A DNA stretch of 64,000 nt from Williamsia sterculiae (GCF_900156495.1 NZ_FTNT01000009.1:1-64000); one strand, 5' to 3'; positions 31,193-42,685 are shown, counted from the stretch's first letter. Program-made: numbers and translations. The notes: generated by a model from the letters alone, not told the origin.

Positions 31193-32359
31193 TCAGCCGA
31201 TCGGCGCCGCGTCCACCGGGTCGGGTCCGATGAGCTCCATCAGACCGTACGGCGCGGTCTCGCCCAGGCACAGGTCGAGCACGTGCCGGGCCTGCACCGC
31301 GAACGAGGCGCTGCGGGCGAACATCGTCTCCTCGTAGGCGGCGAGGGCGGCGTCCGTGTCATCGGGGTGCTCGACGATGGCCATGGCCAGTTCGGCGCCG
31401 TCGAGCATGGCCAGGTTGGCACCGTCTCCCGACGGTGGCATCAGGTGGGCGGCGTCGCCGAGCAGGGTCACACCCGGTACCCGAGCCCACCGGTGGTCGT
31501 CGGGCAACGAGTAGATCTTGCGGGGGACCGGCGCGGTGTCGGTTGCGGTGACCAGTGCGGTGAGCTCGGGCGCCCATCCGTCGAACTCGGCCGCGACGCG
31601 GGCGGTGGCGGCCGCGGGATCGGTGAAGTCGATGCCGTCGACCCAGTCGGAAGGGCGCTGCAACTGGGCGTAGGCGTGCAGTATGTCGCCGCTCTCGCGG
31701 TGGGCGGTGATGCCCTGTCCGGGGGTCAGTGCGAACATGCCGCCCTCGCCGACCATCGTCGCGATGGCCGGATGACTGTGCTCCACGTCGTGCAGGTAGG
31801 TCTCGATGAACACCGCTCCGGCGTAATCCGGGGTGGCGTCGGACAGCAGCGGACGCACCCTCGACCACGCGCCGTCGGCACCGACCAGCAATTCGGCGAC
31901 CGCGGTCGACCCGTCGGCGAACGTCAGCTCGTGACCTGCATCGGGCAGGGGACGGATGGCCGTCACCTTGTGACCCCAGCGGACGGTGCCGTCGGGAAGC
32001 GAGTCGAGCAGGATGCGGCGCAGGTCGCCCCGCAGCACCTCCGGACGTCGGCCCGAACCGTCGTCCGGCTCGTCGAGCAGCAGGGTGGCGTTCGCGTCGA
32101 CGAAGCGGGTGGCCTCCGCGCCCTCGTCGATGATGGCCCGGAACTCGGCGGTGAGTTCGGCGGCCGCCAACGCGGCCTGACCGTCCTCGATGTGGATGTC
32201 CAACCGTCCGCCCTGGGTACGGGACTCGGGTGACGGGTCGGCCTCGTAGACGGTGACGGGGATGCCGTGCACGTGCAGCACGCGGGCTGCGACGAGTCCG
32301 CCGAGTCCGGCGCCCACGATGGCGATGGATGGTGTGGGGGTTGCGTCTCCGACAGTCAT
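31193..32359 (-). CDS. Tet(X)-like FAD-dependent monooxygenase
   Basis: A 388-aa group A flavin monooxygenase. FAD binding: IAIVGAGLGGLVAARVL at the N-terminus and TLLGDAAHLMPPSGDGANLA near residue 300. Several stretches (GGRLDIHIEDGQAAL, RGDLRRILLDSLPDG) align in place with Tet(X), the tetracycline hydroxylase, but the natural substrate is unknown and resistance should not be assumed. ATG 32359 has AGAGGA before it; the frame runs to 32383. It is divergent from a TetR gene across a region with two identical-type palindromes, so substrate-induced derepression is likely. Confidence 0.82.
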   Translation of the reverse strand: MTVGDATPTPSIAIVGAGLGGLVAARVLHVHGIPVTVYEADPSPESRTQGGRLDIHIEDGQAALAAAELTAEFRAIIDEGAEATRFVDANATLLLDEPDDGSGRRPEVLRGDLRRILLDSLPDGTVRWGHKVTAIRPLPDAGHELTFADGSTAVAELLVGADGAWSRVRPLLSDATPDYAGAVFIETYLHDVEHSHPAIATMVGEGGMFALTPGQGITAHRESGDILHAYAQLQRPSDWVDGIDFTDPAAATARVAAEFDGWAPELTALVTATDTAPVPRKIYSLPDDHRWARVPGVTLLGDAAHLMPPSGDGANLAMLDGAELAMAIVEHPDDTDAALAAYEETMFARSASFAVQARHVLDLCLGETAPYGLMELIGPDPVDAAPIG

Positions 32360-32423
32360 GGTCGTTCCTCTCTTCACATTCACGAGTCGTTCTCAGGGAG
32401 TCGAGCGTCGGGACCGAACACCT

Positions 32424-32464
32424 CTGGAACGACGTTCCAGGAGAGAGTTTGGAACGGCGTTCCA
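32424..32464. promoter_or_regulatory. Twin TetR operators between monooxygenase and regulator
   Basis: Two 15-bp palindromes, TGGAACGACGTTCCA (32425-32439, extendable to 17 bp) and TGGAACGGCGTTCCA (32450-32464), differ only near the centre. Their centres are 25 bp apart, in the divergent region between the monooxygenase and TetR genes; the second ends 7 bp before the presumed -10 of tetR. Confidence 0.82.
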
Positions 32465-32483
32465 GAAATGTCAAGATGGAGTG

Positions 32484-33143
32484 ATGAGTACCGGTCGACG
32501 CACGGAGTCGCTGTCCAAGGACCGCATCGTGGCCGCGGCCATCGAGATCCTCGATGCCGAGGGCGAACGGGCGCTGACCTTCCGCGCCCTGACGGCGCGG
32601 TTGCGGACGGGGGCGGGCGCGCTCTACTGGCACGTCGCCGACAAGGGGGATCTGCTCGCCGCCGCGGCCGACGAGATGGTCGCGCGGGTGACGGACGCCG
32701 CGCCGGGAGCGGCGGCACCGGACGAGGCGATCCGGGTGCTGGCGCTGGGGATCTTCGACGCCATCGATGACCACCCGTGGGTGGGTACCCAGTTGTCGAG
32801 CGCACCGCGTCAGCCCGGCATGCTGAGGATCTTCGAGGCCGTCGGCAGCCGGGTGCAGGCACTCGGTGTGCCCTCAGCCGCACAGTTCGACTGCGCCTCG
32901 GCGTTGGTGAACTACGTGCTGGGTGTCGCCGGTCAGAACGCGGCGAACAGTCGTGCCGCGACGGCCCGCGAACTCGGACGGACGGCATTCCTGCAGACGA
33001 TCGCCGACGACTGGGCCGGTCTCGACCCGCAGGAGTACCCGTTCGTCACCCAGGTGGCCGACCGGGTCCGCGACCACGACGACCGTGAACAGTTCCTCGC
33101 GGGCATCGACCTCATCCTCGCGGGCATCGCCGCCTCCCACTGA
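32484..33143 (+). CDS. TetR-family transcriptional repressor
   Basis: A 219-aa TetR-type repressor: N-terminal helix-turn-helix (about 10-55; FRALTARLRTGAGALYWHV) and a C-terminal ligand-binding domain resembling TetR_C class members. It likely represses itself and the divergent Tet(X)-like monooxygenase through the twin palindromes at 32424-32464. ATG 32484 was chosen; CAAGAT lies 6 nt upstream, consistent with a leaderless message. An in-frame GTG lies one codon earlier. Confidence 0.88.
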   Translation: MSTGRRTESLSKDRIVAAAIEILDAEGERALTFRALTARLRTGAGALYWHVADKGDLLAAAADEMVARVTDAAPGAAAPDEAIRVLALGIFDAIDDHPWVGTQLSSAPRQPGMLRIFEAVGSRVQALGVPSAAQFDCASALVNYVLGVAGQNAANSRAATARELGRTAFLQTIADDWAGLDPQEYPFVTQVADRVRDHDDREQFLAGIDLILAGIAASH

Positions 33144-33149
33144 CCCGTC

Positions 33150-33208
33150 GAGCGGGCCGACATCCCCGCCGAGCGGGCCGACAGCCCCGCCGAGCGGGCC
33201 GAGAGTCC
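33150..33208 (+). repeat. 21-bp tandem repeat, 2.8 copies
   Basis: Units start GAGCGGGCCGACATCCCC at 33150, 33171 and 33192; the third is partial and diverged. They lie just after the TetR stop codon and stay in its frame, where they would read ERADxPA. Confidence 0.85.
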
Positions 33209-33249
33209 GGGTCGCACCCGGTGCCGCGCCGCATCCGTACCCTGGACCC

Positions 33250-33447
33250 ATGGCACGTGAGATCGATCCCGCGCGACGTCGAGCGAACCGCGACGTGGTC
33301 CGTCAGAACCCCGGCATGGTGGCGTTCGCCGTATCGCCGGCAATTCTGGTGTTCGCGGGCGTCTGGTGGGCGCTGGGCTTCTGGATCGCGGTGATCGCGG
33401 CAGTGGCGGTGGGCGGCGCGACCGCCTACTACTTCCTGCGCAGATGA
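33250..33447 (+). CDS. Small membrane protein of unknown function
   Basis: A 65-aa protein with a charged N-terminus (AREIDPARRRANRDVVRQNP) and two adjacent hydrophobic segments (about 21-41 and 43-61). No family recognised. TACCCT lies 6 nt before the ATG, so it is probably leaderless and first in a unit with the S4-domain gene 10 bp downstream. Confidence 0.65.
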   Translation: MAREIDPARRRANRDVVRQNPGMVAFAVSPAILVFAGVWWALGFWIAVIAAVAVGGATAYYFLRR

Positions 33448-33457
33448 GTGCGGTCGG

Positions 33458-33823
33458 ATGAGCACGGTCCGGGTCGACAGCTGGATCTGGGCGGTCCGTC
33501 TGACCAAGACGCGGTCCCAGGCCGCGAGCGCCTGCCGAGCCGGACATGTACGGATCAACGGCGTCACAGCGAAGCCCGCCGCGCAGGTCGCCATCGGTGA
33601 CGAGATCCGGTTGCGGGCGGCAGGACGGGAGCGGATCGTCGAGGTCACCCGGCTGATCGGCAAGCGCGTCGGTGCGCCGGTGGCCGCCGAATGCCTCATC
33701 GACCGCAGCCCGCCACCGCCACCGCCCGAGATCCGGGCGACCCTCCCCGTGCGCGACCGCGGGGCCGGACGACCGACCAAACGCGAACGGCGCGATACCG
33801 ACCGCCTCCGTGGTCGAGTCTGA
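33458..33823 (+). CDS. S4-domain RNA-binding protein (Hsp15-like)
   Basis: A 121-aa protein with an S4 RNA-binding domain at residues 4-60 (VRVDSWIWAVRLTKTRSQAA then GHVRINGVTAKPAAQVAIGD) and a basic, Pro-rich tail ending RRDTDRLRGRV. The closest characterised relative is Hsp15, which binds 50S subunits with blocked nascent chains; whether this protein does so is inferred. It follows the small membrane protein gene by 10 bp. Confidence 0.85.
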   Translation: MSTVRVDSWIWAVRLTKTRSQAASACRAGHVRINGVTAKPAAQVAIGDEIRLRAAGRERIVEVTRLIGKRVGAPVAAECLIDRSPPPPPPEIRATLPVRDRGAGRPTKRERRDTDRLRGRV

Positions 33824-33845
33824 CCGTGCCCCCGTCGGTGCGCAC

Positions 33846-33851
33846 TACACT
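33846..33851 (+). promoter_or_regulatory. -10 element (TACACT) of the DUF3558 lipoprotein operon
   Basis: A near-consensus TACACT lies 7 nt before GTG 33859, which predicts a leaderless transcript for the lipoprotein pair. Confidence 0.55.
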
Positions 33852-33858
33852 TGCGCAG

Positions 33859-34425
33859 GTGTTCGGCTGGACTCGAGGCAATCCCCGACGATCGGTGGCG
33901 CTGCTGGCGCTGGCCGTCGCGCTGACGACACCGCTGGCCGCCTGTTCGGACGACTCGGGCGACTCCGCACCCGCGACCGCCGCGAGCCCGACCGCCCAGG
34001 CTGGATCGGGGCCGTTCTTCGGTCATTGCGGCAACATCACCTCTCAGGAGGTGACCACCATCTCCGGGCTGCCCGGACTCACCAACACCGTCAACAACTC
34101 GTCCGGGTGCGAGTGGACCTCCGGCGATGTCACCGGCCCGCATCTGTCGTTCAACTGGTACCGCGGCAGCCCCATCGGACGCGAACGCTCCACCGAACAG
34201 CTCTCCCGCCCGACGGTCAAGGACATCTCCGTCGGCGGCGCACCCGGATTCCTCGCCTCCGACCTGGGCATCTGCGAGATCGGGATCGACTTCGGCGCCG
34301 ACTTCGTCGAATGGTCGCTGTCGACCGGTACCACCAGCGGGCAACAGCCCTTGCGGACCACCGACCAACTCTGTGACTCGGCGACCCAGCTGTCCACGCT
34401 GACCGTGCAACGAGGTCAGAGATGA
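33859..34425 (+). CDS. DUF3558 lipoprotein
   Basis: A 188-aa exported lipoprotein with a type II signal (basic start, LLALAVALTTPLAAC; lipidated C29) and a DUF3558 domain containing paired cysteines (FGHCGNIT, SGCEWTSGD, LGICEIG, DQLCDSAT). DUF3558 proteins are common lipoproteins of mycolic-acid bacteria with no established role. GTG 33859 was chosen because of the upstream TACACT. The stop overlaps the start of a second DUF3558 gene (ATGA). Confidence 0.82.
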   Translation: MFGWTRGNPRRSVALLALAVALTTPLAACSDDSGDSAPATAASPTAQAGSGPFFGHCGNITSQEVTTISGLPGLTNTVNNSSGCEWTSGDVTGPHLSFNWYRGSPIGRERSTEQLSRPTVKDISVGGAPGFLASDLGICEIGIDFGADFVEWSLSTGTTSGQQPLRTTDQLCDSATQLSTLTVQRGQR

Positions 34426-34979
34426 GGCGCCGTACCGTCGCGACCGCGCTCACGCTGCTGGCGTTGTTGGCCCTCGCGCTGACGGGCTGCACGCGCACCG
34501 TCGACGGTGACCCGGTCGCGGTCGGCGGTTCCGGCGGCGGACAGGCCCAGGGCAACGTCGACACCGACCAGTTCGACCGCTTGTTGCTCGAGTGTTCGCT
34601 GGTCAAACCCGAGCAGATCGCGCAGATCGTCGGCGGCAGCGGTGCCGAGTCCACCTTCAACGGTGCCATCTGCCGCTGGCTGGTCGCCGGTGCTGTCACC
34701 GCCGACGTCACGTTCAACTGGTTCGAGAACGGCACCATGCAGGTGGAGAAGGACACCGCCAAGCGGCTCGGCTACACCACCGAGAACGTCCGGGTGGCCA
34801 GCCAGGCCGCGTTCACCCAGCGCGACCCGAACCGCCCGGCCGCCTGTGCGGTCACCGCCAAGTCGCCGGACCGCGGGATCTACACGTGGTGGGTCGAACC
34901 GCGCACCACCGCGGCCACCGGTGACCCGTGTGAGGCGCCGACCAAGCTCATGGAGTTGGTGCTGCGCGGAGGTCAGTGA
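34422..34979 (+). CDS. DUF3558 lipoprotein, second copy
   Basis: A 185-aa lipoprotein with lipobox LALTGC (C23) and a DUF3558-type domain (cysteines in LLECSLVKP, GAICRWLV, AACAVTAK, GDPCEAPT; shared FNWF/FNWY strand with its neighbour). It is coupled to the upstream copy by a 4-bp overlap. Its last 32 bp overlap the 3' end of the convergent thioesterase gene. The function is unknown; two different members suggest they may act together. Confidence 0.82.
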   Translation: MRRRTVATALTLLALLALALTGCTRTVDGDPVAVGGSGGGQAQGNVDTDQFDRLLLECSLVKPEQIAQIVGGSGAESTFNGAICRWLVAGAVTADVTFNWFENGTMQVEKDTAKRLGYTTENVRVASQAAFTQRDPNRPAACAVTAKSPDRGIYTWWVEPRTTAATGDPCEAPTKLMELVLRGGQ

Positions 34980-35799
34980 TACTGACCGTCGCGGCCACCT
35001 GCTGGCCGCCCTCGTTGTCGCCGATGAGCATCCAGATCAGCAGTCGGTGGGCTTCCCGACGCCTGCGCAGGATGATCCGCACCCCCGGCACGATCGGCCG
35101 TAGGTACTCGATGACCGCACGGTGTGGACCGGCGACGAGATCGGCGTGGCTCTGCAGTTCGTCTTCCACCGCCGCCCAGTAGGCGGCGTTGTTCAGATGT
35201 TTGAACGCGTCGAAATCCGTACTGCGCAGGATGTGTTCGCGATCCTCGGGTGCCAGGTCGGACAGTTCACCCGCTTCCGGCAGCGGATCCGGGTGCATCG
35301 TCTTCCACTTCAGACGATGTTCGTGGGTCATCTCCGCGAGTAGGTCGAAACCCTCGTCACTCAGCCGGGTGGGCATACCCTTCTCGTTGACCAGGATCCA
35401 GAAGGCCTCGGTCTCGATGCGACCCGCAGGCCGTGGTTCGGGATTGAACCGATTCGTCTCGTGGTCCGCGCGGATGGACACCCGCATGTTCGTCCACCGG
35501 GTCGACAGTCCACCGCACCATCGCTGCAGGGTGACGTTCCCCGGCCAACCGATCGGCTCGATCACGTCGATCACGGTTCGCCGGACGATCCAGAACGGGT
35601 CGGTGTCGTGGAACGGCGTCGCCTCGAGGTTGTCGTTCGCGATGTCCTGCAGGTAGCGGGCCACCGTGTCCAGGCGTACCCGCATCTCCTGATCCACGTC
35701 ACCGGTGCGGATGCGGTAGGTCGCCTCGTAGAAGCGCGACCCCGGCAGACGTTCGCTCATCGTGCTGGCGACCTCGGGCTGGGCTGTGTCATGGGGCAC
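34948..35799 (-). CDS. Acyl-ACP thioesterase (FatA/FatB-like)
   Basis: A 283-aa double-hotdog thioesterase releasing fatty acids from acyl carrier protein; near-homologues occur in mycobacteria. The first hotdog has FYEATYRIRTGDVDQEMRVR and the second the family signature TDFDAFKHLNNAAYWAAVED (Asp/His/Asn active-site pattern). GTG 35799 was chosen because TACTGT lies 7 nt upstream; ATG 35760 (MSERLPG) is the main alternative and a frame to 35850 also exists. Its 3' end overlaps the convergent DUF3558 gene by 32 bp, with no room for a terminator. Confidence 0.82.
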   Translation of the reverse strand: MPHDTAQPEVASTMSERLPGSRFYEATYRIRTGDVDQEMRVRLDTVARYLQDIANDNLEATPFHDTDPFWIVRRTVIDVIEPIGWPGNVTLQRWCGGLSTRWTNMRVSIRADHETNRFNPEPRPAGRIETEAFWILVNEKGMPTRLSDEGFDLLAEMTHEHRLKWKTMHPDPLPEAGELSDLAPEDREHILRSTDFDAFKHLNNAAYWAAVEDELQSHADLVAGPHRAVIEYLRPIVPGVRIILRRRREAHRLLIWMLIGDNEGGQQVAATVSITDLRAAPTP

Positions 35800-35979
35800 G
35801 CGGTCTACAGTAAGCGCACACCGGACCCGTGCAGGTTCGCTCCGCACCATTCGCCACGGCGCGGACGAGCGACGTCGGGCTCCGCACGTGAAGATGGACC
35901 CCAGCGCGTGCCGCCGCTTTCGACGCGTGAAGATGAACGGGGTCCCCGGCGTGTCGGGTACTCGGACGAGAGGGGTTAC

Positions 35980-37236
35980 GTGCGCATCGCTCTGCTCTCA
36001 TATCGCAGCAAGCCGCATTCCGGGGGGCAGGGCGTCTACGTTCGACACCTGAGTCGTGAGCTGGTGCGGCTGGGACACGAGGTGGAGGTGTTCTCCGGCC
36101 AGCCCTATCCCGACCTCGACCCCGGGGTGCGGTTGACCCAGGTGCCGAGCCTCGACCTCTACGGACCGCCGAAGCCGTTCCGCACGCCCCGACCGCGCGA
36201 GATCCGGGACTGGATCGACGTGCTCGAGGTGCTGACCATGTGGACCGCAGGCTTCCCCGAGCCGCTGACGTTCAGCCTGCGCGTGGCCCGCCTCCTGAAG
36301 CACCGCGTGCGCGACTTCGACGTGGTCCACGACAACCAGTGCCTCGGCTACGGACTGCTGCGGATCCAGCGATTCGGGATGCCGCTGATCGCCACCATCC
36401 ACCACCCGATCCACCGCGACCGCACGCTCGCGGTGAAGGCGGCCAGGGGATGGCGCAAACTGACCGCGATGCGCTGGCACGGCTTCCTGCGGATGCAGAC
36501 CAGGGTGTCGCGGCGACTGCCCGAGATCCTGACCGTCTCGCGCAGCAGCGAGGTCGACATCCGCAAGTCCTTCGGCGTGCCCGCCGCGCGCATCACCACC
36601 ATCCCGCTCGGCGTGGACACCGAACTGTTCCTGCCCGCGGAGACCCGGACCCCCGGGAGGGTCGTCAGCATCGCGTCGGCCGACGCACCGCTCAAAGGGG
36701 TCGCGTACCTCGTCGAGGCCATCGCGAAGGTCGCCGTCGAACATCCCGAGGTGGAACTGCACCTGGTCTCCCCGCTGTCGCCCGACGGACCCACCGCGCG
36801 ACGGATCCGTGAACTCGGCATCGCCGACCGGGTGCGGGTCCGGGCCGGACTGGACGACGCGGAGATCGCCGCACTGTTGGCCTCGGCGTCGATCGCCTGC
36901 GTGCCGTCGCTGTACGAGGGGTTCTCACTACCCGCGGTGGAGGCCATGAGTTGCGGCACCCCGCTGGTCGCGACCACCGCCGGGGCGATACCCGAGGTCG
37001 TCGGGGACCGTGAGGAAGCCGCGGTCCTGGTCGCACCCCGCGATTCCGGGGCGCTGGCCGCGGCGATCTCCCGGTTGCTCGACGACCCGGCATCGCGGGC
37101 CCGCCTCGGGGCCGGCGGACTGGCCCGGGTGGCCGAGCGCTACAGCTGGTCGGCGGTGGCCGCGCGGACCGCCGACGAATACCGTCGCGTCATCGACGCG
37201 GGATCGCGCGAACAGGAAGGGACCGTGCAGTGCTGA
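35980..37236 (+). CDS. GT4-family glycosyltransferase
   Basis: A 418-aa retaining GT-B glycosyltransferase. The N-terminal domain has SGGQGVYVRHLSRELVRLG, the C-terminal nucleotide-sugar domain the E-x7-E motif at E313 and E321 (EGFSLPAVE), followed by GTPLVATTAGAIPEVV. GTG 35980 was chosen (GAGAGGGG upstream; product begins MRIALLSYRS). It opens a three-gene unit with a methyltransferase and a toroid protein and may add a hexose to a lipid or wall precursor, but the acceptor is unknown. Confidence 0.88.
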   Translation: MRIALLSYRSKPHSGGQGVYVRHLSRELVRLGHEVEVFSGQPYPDLDPGVRLTQVPSLDLYGPPKPFRTPRPREIRDWIDVLEVLTMWTAGFPEPLTFSLRVARLLKHRVRDFDVVHDNQCLGYGLLRIQRFGMPLIATIHHPIHRDRTLAVKAARGWRKLTAMRWHGFLRMQTRVSRRLPEILTVSRSSEVDIRKSFGVPAARITTIPLGVDTELFLPAETRTPGRVVSIASADAPLKGVAYLVEAIAKVAVEHPEVELHLVSPLSPDGPTARRIRELGIADRVRVRAGLDDAEIAALLASASIACVPSLYEGFSLPAVEAMSCGTPLVATTAGAIPEVVGDREEAAVLVAPRDSGALAAAISRLLDDPASRARLGAGGLARVAERYSWSAVAARTADEYRRVIDAGSREQEGTVQC

Positions 37237-37940
37237 CCGTTGACTTCGACCGACTCGGTGTCGGGCCGGACACCAGGGCCATCGACATCGGGGCGGGTCA
37301 GGGACGCCACTCGTTCGAGATGTTCCGGCGCGGTGCCGACGTGATCGCCTTCGACCAGTCGGAGTCGGATATGGCCGCAGTGGCCGAGATGTTCGACGCG
37401 ATGATCGCCGAGGGTGAGGTGCCCGCGTGGGCCAAGGCGCGTGCCGAGGTCGGCGACGCACTGCATCTCCCGTACGCGGACAACAGCTTCGATCTGGTGT
37501 TGATGTCGGAGATCCTCGAACACGTCCCCGCCGACACCGCCGCGATCGCCGAGATGGTCCGTGTGCTGGCCCCGGGCGGCCATGCCGCGGTCACCGTGCC
37601 CCGCTACTGGCCGGAGAAGGTCTGCTGGCAACTGTCGGATGCGTACCACCAGGTGGAGGGCGGCCACGTACGCATCTACAAGGCCGACGAACTCGCGTCG
37701 TCGCTGACCGCGGCCGGACTGGAGGTGGTGGGCAGGTCCCATGCGCACGCCCTGCACAGTCCGTACTGGTGGATCAAATGTGCTGTGGGCGTGGACAACG
37801 ACACCAATCCGCTGGTCAAGGCCTACCACAGGATGCTGGTCTGGGACATGCTCGCGGCGCCGCGGGTGACCAGGACGGCGGAGCGGTTGCTCGACCCGGT
37901 GCTCGGCAAGAGCGTCGTGCTGTATCTGCGGAAGCGCTGA
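37230..37940 (+). CDS. Class I SAM-dependent methyltransferase
   Basis: A 236-aa methyltransferase of the UbiE/Methyltransf_11 type. The SAM-binding motif is AIDIGAGQGRHSFEM, motif II DNSFDLVLMSEILEHVP and motif III VRVLAPGGHAAVTVP. It overlaps the glycosyltransferase gene by 7 bp and is followed after 4 bp by the toroid-protein gene, so the three proteins are probably made together. The substrate may be the product of the neighbouring transferase; this is inference. Confidence 0.87.
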   Translation: MLTVDFDRLGVGPDTRAIDIGAGQGRHSFEMFRRGADVIAFDQSESDMAAVAEMFDAMIAEGEVPAWAKARAEVGDALHLPYADNSFDLVLMSEILEHVPADTAAIAEMVRVLAPGGHAAVTVPRYWPEKVCWQLSDAYHQVEGGHVRIYKADELASSLTAAGLEVVGRSHAHALHSPYWWIKCAVGVDNDTNPLVKAYHRMLVWDMLAAPRVTRTAERLLDPVLGKSVVLYLRKR

Positions 37941-37944
37941 CCGC

Positions 37945-40704
<2,760 letters not shown>

Positions 40705-40727
40705 TCGGCCGAACAGGAGTTCACATC

Positions 40728-41000
40728 ATGTGCCGGAACATCACCGAACTGCGCGGGTTGGCCCCGCCCGCGACCGACACCGAGATCGAGGCCGCCGCAC
40801 GTCAGTACGTGCGCAAGGTCAGCGGGATCACCAAGACCTCGTCGAACAACGAGGCCGCCTTCGAACGGGCCGTCGCCGCGGTCACCGCCGCGACTCACGA
40901 GTTGCTCGCCGAGCTGCCTCAGCGTCGGCAGCCGCCGAAGAGCGTGCCGCCGCTGCGTCGTCCGGAGGTACAGGCGCGAATCGCCGCCCGCGGCGCCTGA
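40728..41000 (+). CDS. DUF2277 protein
   Basis: A 90-aa protein matching DUF2277 (opening MCRNITELRGLAPPATDTEI, then ARQYVRKVSGI). The function of the family is unknown. AGGAG precedes the ATG. It is cotranscribed with the upstream reductase gene. Confidence 0.87.
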   Translation: MCRNITELRGLAPPATDTEIEAAARQYVRKVSGITKTSSNNEAAFERAVAAVTAATHELLAELPQRRQPPKSVPPLRRPEVQARIAARGA

Positions 41001-41008
41001 GGCCGTCA

Positions 41009-41014
41009 TACCCT
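41009..41014 (+). promoter_or_regulatory. Possible -10 (TACCCT) of the acyl-CoA synthetase gene
   Basis: TACCCT lies 26 nt before TTG 41040; a start near 41021 would give a short leader carrying GGGAGG. Confidence 0.35.
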
Positions 41015-41039
41015 GTCTCCCGGGAGGGAGGCGAGCCGG

Positions 41040-42632
41040 TTGCCGGAGACCATGCAGCAGCTGTTGAGGACGCGGGCGAGCGAGGAGACCGTCGCGGTCC
41101 GCGTCGCCGATCGTGCGCAGAGCTGGCGCGAGCACATCCGCGAGGCCGAACAGATCGCGTCCGCCATCCTCGCCATGGCCGACACGAGCCGACCGATGCA
41201 CGTGGGAACCCTGCTCGGCAACACCCCGGCGATGCTCGGTGCGCTGGCGGCCGGTGGACTGGGCGGTTTCACGCTGTGCGGCATCAACACCAGCCGACGC
41301 GGTGCCGGGCTGATCCGCGACATCCGCATCGCCGACGTCCAGATCTTGTTGGTCGACGACCGTCATCTACCTCTGCTGACGGGCCTGCCCATCGGCGACG
41401 TGCGGGTGGTGAACGTCGACAGTGGCGAATGGCACCGGCTGGTGGACCGGGCGGGGCCGTTGCGGCCGTACCGAGAGACCACCGCGACCGACGTCTTCAT
41501 GCTGATCTTCACCTCGGGTACCAGTGGGGATCCCAAGGCCGTACAGGTGTCGGAGATGATGGTGGCGATCGGGGGCACCATGTTGGCCGATCGCCTCGCC
41601 TTGAGCGGCCGCGACGTGTGCTATCTGCCGATGCCGCTGTTCCATTCGGCAGCGGTGATCGCGGGGTGGGCGACCGCTGTGGGCGCGGGCGCGACGATGG
41701 TGCCCGCCCAGTTCTCCGCGTCGGGATTCCTCGCCGACGTCAGGCGCTACTCGGTGACCTACCTGCACTACGTGGGCACGGCGCTCGCCTACATCCTCAC
41801 CACCCCGGAGCGCGACGACGACGCCGACAACCCTCTCCGAACCGCCTTCGGAAACGAGGCGTCGGACCGCGATATCGCCGACTTCGGGCGGCGCTTCGGT
41901 GTCGACGTGACCGACGGTTTCGGGTCGACCGAGAACGGTGTCATCGTGACCCGGGTCCCGGGTACGCCGCCCGGTTCGATCGGGCAGGGTCTGCCTGGCG
42001 TCGCGGTGTTCGACTCGGCGACGGTGACCGAATGCGCCGCAGCGGAATTCGATGCCGACGGAATCCTGGTGAACCCGGAGCACGCGGTCGGTGAACTGGT
42101 CAACACGACCGGCAGGGGGTTCTTCACCGGTTACTACAACGATCCCGCCGCCGAGGCCGACCGCATGCGGCACGGCATGTATTGGTCGGGCGACCTGGCT
42201 TATCGGGACGCCGGGGGCTGGATCTATCTGGCCGGGCGCACGGCGGACTGGATGCGGGTGAACGGGGAGAACCTGGCCGCCGCGCCGATCGAGCGGATAT
42301 TGCGTCGTCACCCCGCGATCAGTCAGTTGGCGGTCTATGCGGTACCCGACCCGCATATCGGTGACCAGGTGATGGTCGCCCTGGTGTTGCGACCCGGTGA
42401 GGGCATCACCACCCGGGCGTTCACCGACTTCCTTGCCGCACAGTCGGATCTGTCGCCGAACGCGTGGCCGCGGTGGGTTCGGTTCCCTCGGGAGCTGCCG
42501 GCGACGGCGACCAACAAGATCATCAAGCGTCAGCTGATCGGCGAGAGGGTCACCGTCGGCGGCGAGATGTTGTGGCAGCGTGCGGAGCGCGGCACCTCGT
42601 ATGCCGACGTGGCTGGGAGGACGCCGGTGTGA
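41040..42632 (+). CDS. Acyl-CoA synthetase (FadD-like AMP-binding)
   Basis: A 530-aa acyl-CoA ligase resembling FadD17-type proteins. It has the AMP-binding P-loop FTSGTSGDPKAVQ (from about residue 157), GFGSTENG (A5 region), YWSGDLAYRDAGGWIYLAGR (A7/A8) and the catalytic lysine region ATATNKIIKRQL. It activates a carboxylic acid, identity unknown; the adjacent carboxylase operon makes a branched acid a reasonable guess. TTG 41040 (MPETMQQLL) was chosen for its GGGAGG upstream; ATG 41052 is an alternative. Confidence 0.85.
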   Translation: MPETMQQLLRTRASEETVAVRVADRAQSWREHIREAEQIASAILAMADTSRPMHVGTLLGNTPAMLGALAAGGLGGFTLCGINTSRRGAGLIRDIRIADVQILLVDDRHLPLLTGLPIGDVRVVNVDSGEWHRLVDRAGPLRPYRETTATDVFMLIFTSGTSGDPKAVQVSEMMVAIGGTMLADRLALSGRDVCYLPMPLFHSAAVIAGWATAVGAGATMVPAQFSASGFLADVRRYSVTYLHYVGTALAYILTTPERDDDADNPLRTAFGNEASDRDIADFGRRFGVDVTDGFGSTENGVIVTRVPGTPPGSIGQGLPGVAVFDSATVTECAAAEFDADGILVNPEHAVGELVNTTGRGFFTGYYNDPAAEADRMRHGMYWSGDLAYRDAGGWIYLAGRTADWMRVNGENLAAAPIERILRRHPAISQLAVYAVPDPHIGDQVMVALVLRPGEGITTRAFTDFLAAQSDLSPNAWPRWVRFPRELPATATNKIIKRQLIGERVTVGGEMLWQRAERGTSYADVAGRTPV

Positions 42633-42643
42633 CCGCATGAAAA

Positions 42644-42685
42644 CAATCATGCTTGCTTGCTTTTTTGCGTGCGCTGTGTGAACCT
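42644..42685 (+). promoter_or_regulatory. Promoter and possible TetR site of the accA2/accD2-type operon
   Basis: In an A/T-rich pocket, TTGCTT (42657-42662) and GAACCT (42680-42685) are 17 bp apart, and the start codon follows 6 nt later, predicting a leaderless transcript. The overlapping CAATCATGCTTGCTTGC (42644-42660) is repeat-rich and may bind the TetR coded at the operon end. Confidence 0.45.

Noticed and set aside
31193-32359. Calling the monooxygenase a tetracycline-resistance gene
   Set aside because: Similarity to Tet(X) is real but shared with many flavin monooxygenases; nothing in context shows antibiotic action.
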